From Hermodice carunculata (taxonomy: Eukaryota; Annelida; Polychaeta; Eunicida; Amphinomidae): a stretch of 64,000 nt of DNA. The notes under the pieces are model-generated. The model saw only the letters and a list, made by a program, of their open reading frames with translations, did no database searches and was not told the origin of the DNA. Numbering within the stretch: position 1 is the first letter of the stretch; the number at the start of each line of letters is the position of its first letter. The DNA is taken from NCBI GenBank assembly GCA_964020975.1, contig OZ026619.1:98445148-98509147 (forward strand). Reading direction: 5' to 3'. The position numbers were made by a program, and so were the translations under genes. Shown here piece after piece: positions 52,725 through 63,660 of the stretch.

Positions 52725-54065
52725 GTACACGTTTAGATGGACAGGGTAAAGTGTTAAGGGTTTCATTAACTAACTTCTTTACAGATTTGGGCCCTGAGTC
52801 TACAGATAGTTCATTATTACCTCTACAAGGGCTCTGATGTCTTCTGTTGCATGTTAGATGCTAGCAAAGCATTCGACCATGTTCGTTATGGCAAACTTTT
52901 CGATATTCTCTTAGAAAAGAGCATACCACATATGGTTATTCGTATTCTCTTAGACATGTATGAAAATCAACAAGTACGAGCAGCGTGGAATCATAGCTTC
53001 TCTGATTACTTCACTGTGAGAAACGGTATTAGGCAGAGTGGCATTATCTCGCAACTGTTGTATACTATTTATGCTGATGAGTTAATTAAACGTCTACAAA
53101 GTTCAGGTGTTGGATGCCACATTGGACACTTATATGCTGGCGCAATCTGTTATGCAGATGATATTGCTATTCTTAGCCCAATTCTTATTAAAGGATTACA
53201 GAGAATGTTGAAAATATGTGAGGAATTTGGTGCAAACTATCATACACTATATAATGGTAGAAAAACAAAATGTATTCGATATACCAGAAACAAAACCATG
53301 TGTGAATTTTCAGTCTACCTAAATGGCAATGCTCTTGAATGTACTCAATCAGTTAACCACCTGGGCATAATGCTAACTTTTAATCTCAGTGAGAGAGAGA
53401 TTTTATCGCGGGTGTAACCATATTTTAAATAAGTACAGAGCATTTTCTAGTGAAGCTCACGCCAAGTTACTGCAATCTTATTGTTGTCACCTTTATGGCT
53501 GTGAGACCTGGTCTCTTGATGAACCTTATATCCAAAACTTATTCACTTCTTGGAATATTGCCATTTGGAGGGTTTGGGATTTGCCCAGAACCTCTCACAG
53601 AAATGTACTTCCCGGCCTAGCTGGGTCACAGCATATATCTATCTGTGTATTCAGACGTTTTTTATCATTATACAGTAAAATGGTGCAATCTCGTAACGAG
53701 TTGGTGAACATGATAACTGCACAGTGGTCAATTCAAGAAGTCACGTTAGTAAAAATATGCAACATATCAGTGTGAAATGTAACGCAAACATCGACCTGCT
53801 TTTAACTGGTAATGTGTTCATAAAAAATACTTTCAGTGATGACAGCATATCAACAGTAACACAGCTGAAAGAGTTGAGATCTGCAATTGAGGGTACTTGT
53901 GTCATCTCAGGCTTCTCCAGAGATGAACTCAAATGCATGTACGATTATATATCGACGTCCTGATTTAAACCACTTTTGTACATAATATCAGCCTTCAACT
54001 CGTATTTAATTTATATATTTTCATACCCTACTGTGCCAACGTGTAATTGTTTACGAATAAAATTT

Positions 54066-54157
<92 letters not shown>

Positions 54158-54320
54158 CCGTTTAATTTGAGTCCGATTTGGTCCGTTTTGGTATATTTGG
54201 TATTCAGATAGACCGGTGATCGGTATTTCTGTCGATTCCAGGTGTCCCGTCTACAAGTTACTAGGGCAAACGGTCGTTAAAGTACTTTTTAAACATAACT
54301 TAGTATCTTTACTTTAAAAG
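52725..54320 (+). repeat. dispersed repeat R1, copy A (split by a LINE)
   Basis: The 5' part (52725-52805: GTACACGTTTAGATGGACAG, CATTAACTAAC, CTTTACAGATTTGGGCCC, AGTCTA) and the 3' part (54156-54320: CCGTTTAATTTGAGTCCGAT, TTGGTCCGTTTTGGTA, AGTTACTAGGGCAAACGGTC, GTTAAAGTACTTTTTAAACAT) line up with the continuous copy B at 55190-55420. The intervening LINE is listed separately. Confidence 0.8.
52806..54154 (+). mobile_element. 5'-truncated LINE, RT to 3' tail
   Basis: The reading begins inside the reverse transcriptase (VHYYLYKGSDVFCC, then MLDASKAFDHV). Counting from the Met at 52851: DASKAFD at residues 3-9, NGIRQSG at 58-64 (family NGVRQGG) and the YADD catalytic box at 101-104. After a frame change near 53400 the C-terminal part reads YGCETWSL and then VLPGLAGSQHISICVFRRFL. 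A second frame change near 53750 gives the final SGFSRDELKCMYDY and a stop at 53961-53963. A short 3' UTR with AATAAA (54058) runs straight into an (AT)n tail (54067-54154). This is a CR1/Jockey-related non-LTR element, dead because of two frameshifts, loss of the 5' half and Ser for Gly in the RQGG box. The endonuclease is absent. Confidence 0.88.
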
Positions 54321-54335
54321 TTGAAATGACAAATA

Positions 54336-54674
54336 TTTGTTTTGCTATAACAAGAAAAAAGTTGTAATTAGAAGATGTTTTCTTGTTATAACCAGGAGAA
54401 GGTTGTAATAACATTTTTTGTTGTTATTACAGGAAAAAGGTTGTAATAACAACACTTTTTCTTGTGGTAACAAAAAACTTTAAATAACAAGATTTTTCCT
54501 GTTGTAACATGCAGAAACGTTGTCATAACAAGGTTTGTTATTGTTATAACAAAAAAGTTGAAAAAACATGAGTTTTTAGGTTATAACAAAAAACTGTGAT
54601 AACAAGGTTTGTTATTGTTATAACAAAAAAGTTGAAAAAACATGAGTTTTTAGGTTATAACAAAAAACTGTGAT
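54336..54674. repeat. TTGTTATAACAA palindromic array with recent duplication
   Basis: Repeated palindromic units such as TTGTTATAACAA, GTTGTAATAACA and CTTGTTATAACCAGGA. The last part is a 74-base unit present twice without a difference (54525-54598 and 54599-54672), a young tandem duplication in an otherwise diverged array. Confidence 0.85.
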
Positions 54675-54692
54675 ATGACAACTATGGGGGTG

Positions 54693-54697
<5 letters not shown>

Positions 54698-54775
<78 letters not shown>
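54698..54775. repeat. (TA)n microsatellite
   Basis: About 78 bases of perfect TA repeat. Confidence 0.97.
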
Positions 54776-54778
<3 letters not shown>

Positions 54779-55179
54779 TCCTTTTTTCTATCAACACGAC
54801 AAAAAATTCATATAGATAGTTGTATTAGTTAGAAGTAATTGAGAAAGTGTTTGAAATATTAACTACAGTCCTACATTATCTCGCTTTTGAAATTGAGTCC
54901 CTTTTGTGCAGGCATTGACTGCAAAATTACACTGATTCTTCAACAAAAATGGACAATAATCATTAATATTTTACAATTCTATAAGAAGCTTTTAATTTGT
55001 ACGCTTTACTTTCAAACTTATTCAGTTCCGTTCCCAAAAATCTACCAGAAGTTCTTATGGATAAAGCACATATGGCCTTTTTTGGTAAAACACGAATATT
55101 TTCATGTGAAAAAAATCATTACCAATCGCTACCATGGTACAGCATACGTTAACAATGTACTACCGGGTGCATATACTCT
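54776..55179. other. gene-free stretch
   Basis: No motif in the 131-codon open frame (54887-55282), which runs into repeat R1. Confidence 0.4.
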
Positions 55180-55745
55180 TCTAACTAAAACGTACACGTT
55201 TAGGTGGGCAGGACATTGTGTAAAGGGAATCATTAACAAGCTACTTTACATATTTAGGCCCCCCAGTCTATTGTTCGTTTAAATTGGGTCAGATGTGGTC
55301 TGTTTTAGTATGTTTTGGTCCGTTTTGGTATTTAGATATACCGGTAATATTCTCTAGGTTCCAGGTGCCCATTCTACGAGTTACAAGGGCAAACGGTCGT
55401 TAAACTACTTTTAAAACATGATTTACTATCTTTATTTTAATCTGCCTGCTCGGTTGTGTCTAAAGCAGTTATCATCGTTAGTCACAAATCCAAATACAAC
55501 ACGATACCTCGAGCCGGCAAGTCATGCGCGTTGGTGAGTGCCATTCAGAACATGGCGCAATGCATTGCGGAACAGTCGCACAAAAATACATTTGATTTGG
55601 ATATCAACGTGAATCGCGACCACATTATACATCATATCATCATTGATGACCTGAAATGTTGGCAAAATATAACATCTGTTTTCATATGTTATGAGCCCTC
55701 CCAAGATCGTCCCAATATTATGATCCTTTACAAACCATTGGGTGC
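55180..55745 (+). repeat. dispersed repeat R1, copy B (longest)
   Basis: The most complete R1 copy. It starts near GTACACGTTTAGGTGGGCAG and runs through TTGGTCCGTTTTGGTA, AGGGCAAACGGTCGTTAAAC, AATCTGCCTGCTCGG, AAGCAGTTATCATCGTTAG, AATCCAAATACAACACGATA, CGCAATGCATTGCGG, AAATACATTTGATTTGG and ATCATATCATCATTGATG to AAGATCGTCC near 55706. The 110-codon frame inside it (55456-55788) is not conserved in copies C and D and is not taken as a gene. No inverted termini or target duplication were recognised. Confidence 0.8.
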
Positions 55746-56109
55746 GGAATCCCCAATTTTCAAAATGGCAGCCAAGTCTGTGAGTTAGTCCGGATTGGAT
55801 ATTTTAAACAGTTCGTATACGAAGTATATTTGTCGAATGAATATAATGTAAAATATATTATGGGACTTTTTCCTGTGTCATCATTACCTAAAAATGTAAA
55901 TACAATGCCTTGTAGTTACTGGTGGCAGTGGGCCCCAGAATGGGAATCAGAAACTGAAGTTGCCCCCAGACTATGAATTAAGTTGCGACACGGTGCACAG
56001 GAGCCAAGAACCCCCACTGAGTCAAACTTGGAGCTTAATGGTGAAGGTTGCCCCAAAAGTGGATACAGGTCCGGAAAGACTGAAGGAATTTTATATAATT
56101 GGTAACAAT

Positions 56110-56720
56110 GAGTGCGCCTCCAATATTATCTTCTTTGAATGAACTTTACTGGCTGCATTATTTCAACAAAATACAATGCTATTTTGCCGAAAAAATACAA
56201 ATAGACAGTCATGCAACACTACATAATATATGGGCAAAAAGTACATACAATAAATGTCAGAATGAAAAGTGTGTAGAAGAAGATAAAAGACAGAAAAAAA
56301 CATTCTCGGGCGAGGGCGTTGCTGAAAAAGAATTCCATTCAGTAAAAAAAAGTAAATGTATGAATAAATCAATACATAAATATATATGGAGAACGAAATT
56401 TCTTCCCAGGAGTTTCGAATTTAGAACATCTTATGATACAATGTTTTTCATTTTTAATTTCTTTACATGTATCACAAAGTCTTTCAGTAATGGGAATTTA
56501 GTTTGGCCTTTCCTGACGTCCAGTTTCAATGAATAAATTATGAGCATTTATTCGGAGTTGGGTGATATTTTTACGTATTTTGAAATCTTTTATTTTGTGA
56601 GTACACATTTCTGTATTGATATCTGTATTTGAAAATAGAGCATGTTCGTAATTTTTGGTCTTTATCACTTTGAGAATTTAGATCTTGATTCCAACGTGTA
56701 AGAAATTCGTTTTAAACTGC
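56110..56720 (-). mobile_element. LINE C-terminal fragment (zinc-knuckle region)
   Basis: The minus strand reads FKIRKNITQLRINAHNLFIE (about 56590-56530), then TGRQERPN and ERLCDTCKEIKNEKHCIIRC (about 56490-56425). This is the classic end of a non-LTR retrotransposon polyprotein: K-x-LTxLRIxAHxLxIExGR followed by the C-x2-C-x7-H-x4-C knuckle. One stop interrupts the segment between RPN and IPI. Upstream RT sequence is lost where a minisatellite begins near 56790. This family differs from the LINEs at 17.8 and 52.8 kb. The plus-strand 145-codon frame at 56099-56536 is its shadow. Confidence 0.75.
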
Positions 56721-56789
56721 AGGCAAAGTACCTCACCATGAGCTATTTCCTTGACTGTGCCAAACATCTTCTAATTTTGTATATTCACA

Positions 56790-56858
56790 TATAATTCCTA
56801 TTTTCTCGACAGATTTGTAATATTCACAATATAACAATGAATGCGCCTCCTATATATA

Positions 56859-56890
<32 letters not shown>

Positions 56891-57255
56891 CTCTACAGAT
56901 ATGTATACATTCACAAATAACTATGAGTGCGCCTCCTATATTTCCTCTACAGATTTGCATATTCAAATACAACAATGGGTGAGGTCCTTTATTATCTCAG
57001 ATTTGTATACCCACTTATAATTATTAATGCGCCTCCTATATTTTCTACAGATTTGTATATTCACATATTATAATGCGTGCGCCTCCTATATTCTCTACAC
57101 ATTAGTGTATTCACATATAACTATGACACATTAGTGTATACACATATAACTATGACTGTGCCTTCTATACTCTCCACAGATATGTATATTCACATAAAAC
57201 AATGACTGTACCCCCTATACGTTTCACAGATTTGTACATTCACATTTAACTATGA
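56790..57255. repeat. minisatellite, ~55-bp unit
   Basis: About eight copies of a pattern such as GCGCCTCCTATATTCTCTAC, AGATTTGTATATTCACATAT, AACAATGAGT. One copy has grown an internal (TA)n run at 56855-56890. Confidence 0.85.
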
Positions 57256-59040
57256 GTGCGCTTTCGTAAATGGCTCAGGAGGGTAGTTTCCTTTTCACGC
57301 CGTCTTGCTTTCATGATCTTCCATGTTCCGCTGCATTACAAATGAAGGGTGTATTGCGACACAACAGTCTGCCTCGATAGGTAGAAAAATAAAAGTTAGT
57401 GCAAATAACGCCAGAAGTAATTTCCCCCAAGACAAGAATTAGGACGGTACCTATACAAAGCTGTCTTGCACTAAAAATATAAAAGCAAGCTAGACACATG
57501 CCCATACAGCAATTTGGAAGGCAATGCTTCTAATAATTGGTTTGAGATGAACAGGATTCCAGCAACCATAATGAAGTTGAATGAACACGGTTCGTTCAGA
57601 CCGACAACAATTTCGCAGAGTATAACCGTTGTCTGTTTCCCTTAACCTTTTAGTCCTTTTTTTAAAATACGCAATATTTTATCCAGAGACGAATTAAAGC
57701 ACCGGCGATATTCATAATATATGGCCCAACTACACGTGGCGGTAGGAAACCTCTTAATGATTTCGTATTTTAACGACTGAGTTGCATGAATGGCATGCTA
57801 AACCGGGCTGTGGCTCCAAGATCTTTCAAGTTCACAATTACAGGTTGCACGGTGATACGTTTAGCGTGTCGACAATATAATGACTGGTACTCCCTTTAAT
57901 GGCCTATTGTCTGTGGATTGAATGTACATTGACTTGCCAGCCAAAACCACGGCAAAATACGTATATGTAGCTGTATTGGGCAGCTACATGCACTTTGAAA
58001 GGTCATTAACATCCATAGACAGGGGGCCGATTCACTGACGAAATTCCATCATTTTGGGAATTTCAGTCTTCCGATGCACGCCCCGTGCGCTCTTTTAACG
58101 AAGGCCTGAGAATCTAACACTGGCACACTAGCAACTTGCGTATCTGTCGGAGCATAAATTATTTCAGGTTTTCTAATCAGTGTCATACGCTGAAGGCTGA
58201 TATCTAATATAAGGTCAATTACTTCAAATGGTCTCGCTGTAGCGTCTCCTGTGACGTTTTTATGAAGAAAGTACATTTATTTGTAAATGGAAATGTTTCA
58301 ATGAGGTGCTATAACATATGACAGTGACTATGAAGCACGACACAGTTGACAGGCTAATGATAATTACCAGCTCCAAGTGAGTAAAATCTGTTAGACACTG
58401 CCTTGTCTAGAATATATATTATCATTACATGGTGAGGAAGAAAACGTGCGATACGCCTCGTCATCTTAACTATGTATTGCTCCCTTGTGTATTCTATAGC
58501 TTTTGTGTTTTTATTTAAGGTGACGTGCAAACGACAATCAAAGGGCAATTGAAACAGTGCGTGATTCACTGACAAGTAAAATGGTCCTCCATTGACACAA
58601 TTAGTGTGCACATGTCACTATTTTTAACTTTGATTTTGATCTCTATGAGGAAAAATACGCCCGTGATTAGTTACGTTTTCTGAACACATATAATACATTT
58701 GAGATTTTTACTTTGATATGCACAAAATATATTGGGCCGATGAGTTGCTTTATTTTGTGAACACATATATCGCACTTGAACGTTGTTAATTTGATATGCG
58801 TGAGCCCTGTGCATTGTCTGCGTTAACCACGACAAAATTATAGACGGTCGAGTTCCTTCATCAAGATATCATCTTTTTTATGTCAGCCTAGCGAATACGA
58901 TCAAGAGAGAAGCGAGCGTTGTCGGTACTGTCAATAGACTGCTCATTTGGAATAATATTAACCGCAAATCCCAAAATGTATTATTCATATGCTTTGACAA
59001 ACCCTGATTTATTTCAACATGTGGAATGATAACTGTGTTC
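57256..59040. other. gene-free stretch with unrecognised minus-strand frames
   Basis: Minus-strand frames at 57311-57505 (hydrophobic, CIGTVLILVLGEITSGVIC, after a fair acceptor TTATATTTTTAG), 58049-58276 (75 codons) and 58354-58611 (85 codons) have no recognisable domain and no consistent splice chain. I do not call them genes. Confidence 0.3.
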
Positions 59041-59049
59041 CCCCCCCCC

Positions 59050-59062
59050 CATATATATACAT

Positions 59063-59142
<80 letters not shown>
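59050..59142. repeat. (CA)n-(TA)n microsatellite
   Basis: A short CA run flanked by ATATAT, then about 60 bases of TA repeat, directly 5' of the SINE. Confidence 0.96.
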
Positions 59143-59146
<4 letters not shown>

Positions 59147-59159
59147 TGGATATATCTCT

Positions 59160-59523
59160 GACAGCCAAAATGTGGGGCGCTCAGTGGACCAGCGACCACG
59201 CGTTGGCCTGTCACCGCTGCGCCCAGGTTCGATCCCCAACGATGGCACAAATTGTTCGTCCCGGGAAGCTCCTCCGACGGGTGAGCCCGATTCCTCCGAG
59301 GGTTCGAATTTCGCGGCGTTTTATGGCTGGGGGTTCGTAATCGCATGTAGCAATGTTTCCCAAACACCTGCTAAGCACCGTAGGTTTTCCCCAGGATCTC
59401 CGGTTTCCTCCTACATTAAGTTTGGGATAGTTGCCCACTGGACTCTGTGGAAGAACAGCCATAGGCTGAACAGGCTATCCAGTATAAAAATGTTCAATTA
59501 TTATTATTATTATTATTATTATT

Positions 59524-59564
<41 letters not shown>

Positions 59565-59589
59565 TATTATCATTATCATTATTATTATA

Positions 59590-59654
<65 letters not shown>
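59160..59654 (+). mobile_element. tRNA-derived SINE with (ATT)n tail
   Basis: The head contains an A-box-like GGCGCTCAGTGG (59176-59187) and a B box GGTTCGATCCC (59226-59236) at tRNA-like spacing, i.e. an internal RNA polymerase III promoter. The body has GTTTTCCCCAGGATCTCCGG followed by TTTCCTCCTACA, a block that recurs (from memory) in SINEs of several invertebrate groups, and ends GGCTATCCAGTATAAAAATG. A (ATT)n tail with an ATC section follows (59496-59654). tRNA folding is not preserved, so this is not a tRNA gene. Open frames across it are artefacts. Confidence 0.75.
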
Positions 59655-59657
<3 letters not shown>

Positions 59658-60082
59658 AGCTTTAGTTACTCTAAAATATGTAGGGCTAAACCAATGTAAT
59701 ATGTTGCATATGTCTATGAGAGCTGGCATGTAGCTCCGGGTACTGTAAAGTCTTTACGGCCAAACCAATGTAACATGTTGTGTATGTCTACGATATGTAA
59801 TATGTAGCTTTACTTAATGCGAGATTTGTACGATTAAACCATTGTAATATGATGCATATGTCTCTTTGAGCCAATATGTGGCTTTACTTACTCCAAGATC
59901 CTTACGGTTACACCAATATAATTTATGGTATTTTGTATTATAGTCAATATATATATGTACCTTCACTTATTCTAAGATCTTTAAGGTTAAACCGGGGATA
60001 CGGGTTGCATTTTTCAATTATTGTCAAAATGTTTATGTAGCTTTACTTACTCCGAGACTTTTACGGTTAAACCAGTGGAATG
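59655..60082. repeat. minisatellite, ~75-80-bp unit
   Basis: Six copies starting ATGTAGCTTTACTTACTC with AGATCTTTACGGTTAAACCA, ATGTAATATGTTGCATATGT and CTATGAG. It begins exactly where the ATT tail of the SINE ends. Confidence 0.85.
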
Positions 60083-60190
60083 ATAAATGACTAATCCGTC
60101 CTCACTTTTCGTGTTCGACCTTGGTAATCAATGTTTAGCCCCTATCCAGGTGCTCATTATTTAAATCATCTACTTGTTTCTCTTTTTCAG

Positions 60191-60479
60191 AATGGTTGAG
60201 AAATAAAGACATATTATGGCCTTTGCAAAATGCGTAAAGACCTACAGAGCAGAGGCCCGGAATTTGAAAGCAGCATCACAGGAATATACGACTTCAAAGG
60301 CGGCAGGTTTGGCAGAAGTGCTTATTATCTTATGCAGTTCCGTAGCCACAGAAAAGCCATTGTGGCTTGTACATTGGCTCCATTCCAAAGCCGTCATTGA
60401 GGCTGTAGACAACGCAGTACAAGGGTACATTCAGTGCATGTCATACAGTTACCAAATTACAGGCCCAAACCCGTCTTAA
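60191..60479 (+). CDS. unrecognised candidate exon
   Basis: A good splice acceptor (TTGTTTCTCTTTTTCAG) ends at 60190, followed by a GC-richer segment. One frame is open from ATG 60216 for 87 codons (MAFAKCVKTYRAEARNLKAA and further) and another from about 60229 for roughly 55 codons, so the true frame is unclear. No domain is recognised. It could equally be an exon of a non-coding RNA. Confidence 0.22.
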
Positions 60480-60607
60480 TCTGTCGCTTAATTCAGTACA
60501 AGGGCAATACAGAAAAACTTGAATATGTTGAACAATTAGATTTAAAGTGTGATCAAGAACCTAATGTATGACGAAAAGAGAATTCAATGAAATTTTCTGT
60601 CCTTGTT

Positions 60608-60780
60608 AATGTTTTTTTTTTTTTTTTTTTTTTTTTTTTTGTTTTTTGTTGTTGGTTTTTTTTTGTGTTGTTTTTGTTTTTGTTATGTTTTTTGTGGTTT
60701 TTTTTTGTTTTTTGTTTTTCTTGTGTGTTTTTTTGTTTTGTTTTTGTTTTTGTTTGTTTTTTTGTGTGCTTTTTTTTGGG
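60608..60780. repeat. poly-T / TTTTG low-complexity tract
   Basis: A T run of about 31 bases followed by TTTTTGTTT-type repeats. Reverse-strand frames are Lys/Asn artefacts. Confidence 0.95.
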
Positions 60781-60897
60781 AGGGAGGTGTTCTGCAGAAC
60801 TTCCTTCAGGTGGCATGGACAGAGACATAGACAGAATGACCGCCAGATAGACAGATACACGTACGGACGGACAGACAGACTGATAGACATACATACA

Positions 60898-61085
<188 letters not shown>

Positions 61086-61089
61086 GACG

Positions 61090-61895
61090 GAGGGAGGTAG
61101 GTCAAGTTTATGTTTATTTTGAATTAAGTGTGCACAAGTCAGAACACTCCAATATTTGACGCCTGACATATAAAACATGTTGGTCCAGTACTGTTACAAA
61201 TTGAATTTCATGTTTGCAGATACAAATATTTTGTATGGTCCTTCATGTACCAGTTTCAAATTAAATGGTTGTACATATTTTAATTGCATACATTGTATTA
61301 TAATATTACCATAATTGTGTCATTTCCAGTCTAAAAACCATTCTGCAACTTACAACAACTTCTATTGAGTTAACTATATAACAGTCAAAGGCATACTCAC
61401 ACTATGTAAAATACGTCCCATTAAACTAACGACCAATGTGCCCTGAACAAAGTTGCTGGACTGATTACGGGATGCTCTATGTCACGTTTAAAATAAAAAC
61501 TAAAAGCAAGAGAGGGCGAAGATTAAAATGAAGCAAACGACTATTGAAAATGCATAGGGTGGTCACGGCAGGTCGAATTGAGTTGACATAGCTCAAAACA
61601 CCGATGCCTTGCATCTTTTGACAGATACAAAGTGAGAATATTTTTTTTAGATGCAACACGAGCCATTTTTGACTTCCAGTTTGATACCCATCTTTAGGGT
61701 AGGCAATATGCCAAACTGGATTATTGCACTCATACAGATTGTGAATTATGATTCTCTGAGAGAATTATATGAATTCAAGTCTTAATTAAAGATTAGTGAC
61801 ACTGTTGTAGACTGGGACCGCTCTCTTCATCAACACAGTACAATGTTCATTGCTAGTGTGAGAAATCAAAGGAGTGAGTACCAGACAGTGGTTTG
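61090..61895. other. gene-free stretch
   Basis: Nothing recognisable. Confidence 0.4.
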
Positions 61896-61899
61896 CGTT

Positions 61900-62960
61900 G
61901 TGCCGTCAACAATGTACATTTCTAATTGAAGACAGTTGAATGTACTAGAGAGTGTTTTGTATAGTTCCGTCAACAATGTAAATCACTAGTGAAAAATACT
62001 TAAGTGTACTGGCTAGCGTTCATGTAGTTCCAGGAACAATTTACATTTATAGTTGAACACTGTTTCGCGTAGTTCCGTAAACAATTGGATTTCCAGATGA
62101 AGACAGTTAAATGTACTAGGGAGTGTTTTGTGTATTTCAGTCCACAATGCACGTTTCCAGTGTAAACTACTTTTGTGTACTAGCGAGTGTTTGTGCATTC
62201 CCACTGACAATGTACATTTCTTGTGTCAGATACCTAAGAAACAGTATTGTGTGGCAGTGTCAACAATGTACATTTCTAGTGCAAGATAAGTGTAGCAGAG
62301 AGTGTTTTGTGTGGCTCTGTCCATAATGGCCATTTTAGTGCAAGATACGTAAGTGTACTGTAGAGTGTTTTTTGCAGTTTCGTCCGCACTATGTGCATTT
62401 CTATTGTAAAACACTTTCATGTAGTAGAGAGTGGTTTGTATATTTCCGTCCACGATGTATATTTCTAGCATAAGATACTTAAATGTACCAGAGAGTGTTT
62501 TGTGCAGTTCCGTCCACAATGTACATTTCATGAGTAAGATACTTAAATGTACTGGATAGCGTTTTGTGCAGTTTCGCCCACTGTGCACATATGTAGTGTA
62601 AGATACTTAAGTGTAGCAGAGATTGTTTTGTGTAGTTCTGTCCACAATGTACATGTGAAGTGTAAAATACTTAAAGTGTATTGAAGAGTGTGTTGTGCAG
62701 TTGTGTCCAAAAACTTACTTTTCTAATGTAAGAGATACTTAAATGTAGCAGAGGGTCTTTTGTGGGGGGCCTTTTGTGTAGTTTCGTCCACAATGTAAAT
62801 TTCTTGTGTAAGATACGTAGTTGCAGCAGCTAGTGTTTTGTGTAGCTCCGTCCACAATGTACGTTTCTAGTGTAAGATACTGAAGTGTAGTAGAGGGTGC
62901 TTTTGTAGCTTCGTCAATAATGTACATTTCTGGTGTAAAATACTTAAGTTTACTTGAGAG
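61900..62960. repeat. minisatellite, ~66-bp unit
   Basis: About sixteen copies of a unit resembling AAGATACTTAAGTGTAGCAG, AGAGTGTTTTGTGTAGTTCC, GTCCACAATGTACATTTCTA, GTGT. The array spans just over 1 kb. Units differ by substitutions and small indels. Minus-strand frames of 60-120 codons inside it are repeats, not genes. Confidence 0.9.
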
Positions 62961-63600
62961 TGATTGGAGTAACTCTCTCAGCGATGAGGTAGCTTTTCCG
63001 ATCCATAAAGCATTTACCTTCTAAATCATGAAGTGTACTTGAACAACTTTTTCTCATCGTTACAAAGTGCCGATTTCCCCCCGGAGAGCACCTGCAGCAG
63101 AAAGACACGCCGGAAAATTATAGGTTCAGACAGCTGAAGTATGCTGGACGATGAAATAAAGGCCGCATCGGCCGAAAGGCACTCAAGTCCACAAAATAAC
63201 AGCGGGAGAGTCGGGTATCAAACTATTATCCAAATGAATAGTTAGAAGGTAAATACGCAATGCTTCACTCAACAAACTCACGACAGAATCTGCAGGTGAG
63301 CAGGCCGTGGTCACCAATTTAACTTTTTCCTGAACTAAGTAGCCATTTTCAAATATTCAGGAGGATAATGTAAGTCTAATTTGTACAAATATGACTGGTT
63401 TATTTGGTTGCCACCCTGAATCACGACAACAGGTATCAAAGAAACACGGGACAAAGAGCCACTATATGCCCAGGCTGTACGTATGTACCACACCACTGAA
63501 GTCATGTCTTCGGCAGCTACTTGTTGAGCTCAACGGCACGACGCTTGACTTGAAATGCGTCTTTGCCCATTTTGTGAAAATTTTACATAAGTAAGATTTT
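62961..63600. other. gene-poor stretch upstream of candidate exon
   Basis: A 67-codon frame (63391-63594) ends near a GTAAGA donor at 63591, but its phase does not continue the long frame of the candidate exon at 63661. Confidence 0.3.
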
Positions 63601-63660
63601 TTCCTATATATTCTTGTTTGCTTACTCCTTTTAACCTTCCTTCCCCACCTTCATATCCAG

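Noticed and set aside
55456-55788. 110-codon frame in repeat R1
   Set aside because: The frame is not kept open in R1 copies C and D.
56099-56536. 145-codon plus-strand open frame
   Set aside because: It is antisense to a recognisable LINE C-terminus with a C-x2-C-x7-H-x4-C knuckle on the minus strand.
57311-57505. Hydrophobic minus-strand frame after a fair acceptor
   Set aside because: No donor in phase, no family match, and AT-rich sequence readily yields hydrophobic frames.
59165-59240. tRNA gene
   Set aside because: A and B boxes are present, but the sequence continues into a SINE body and ATT tail and does not keep tRNA stems.
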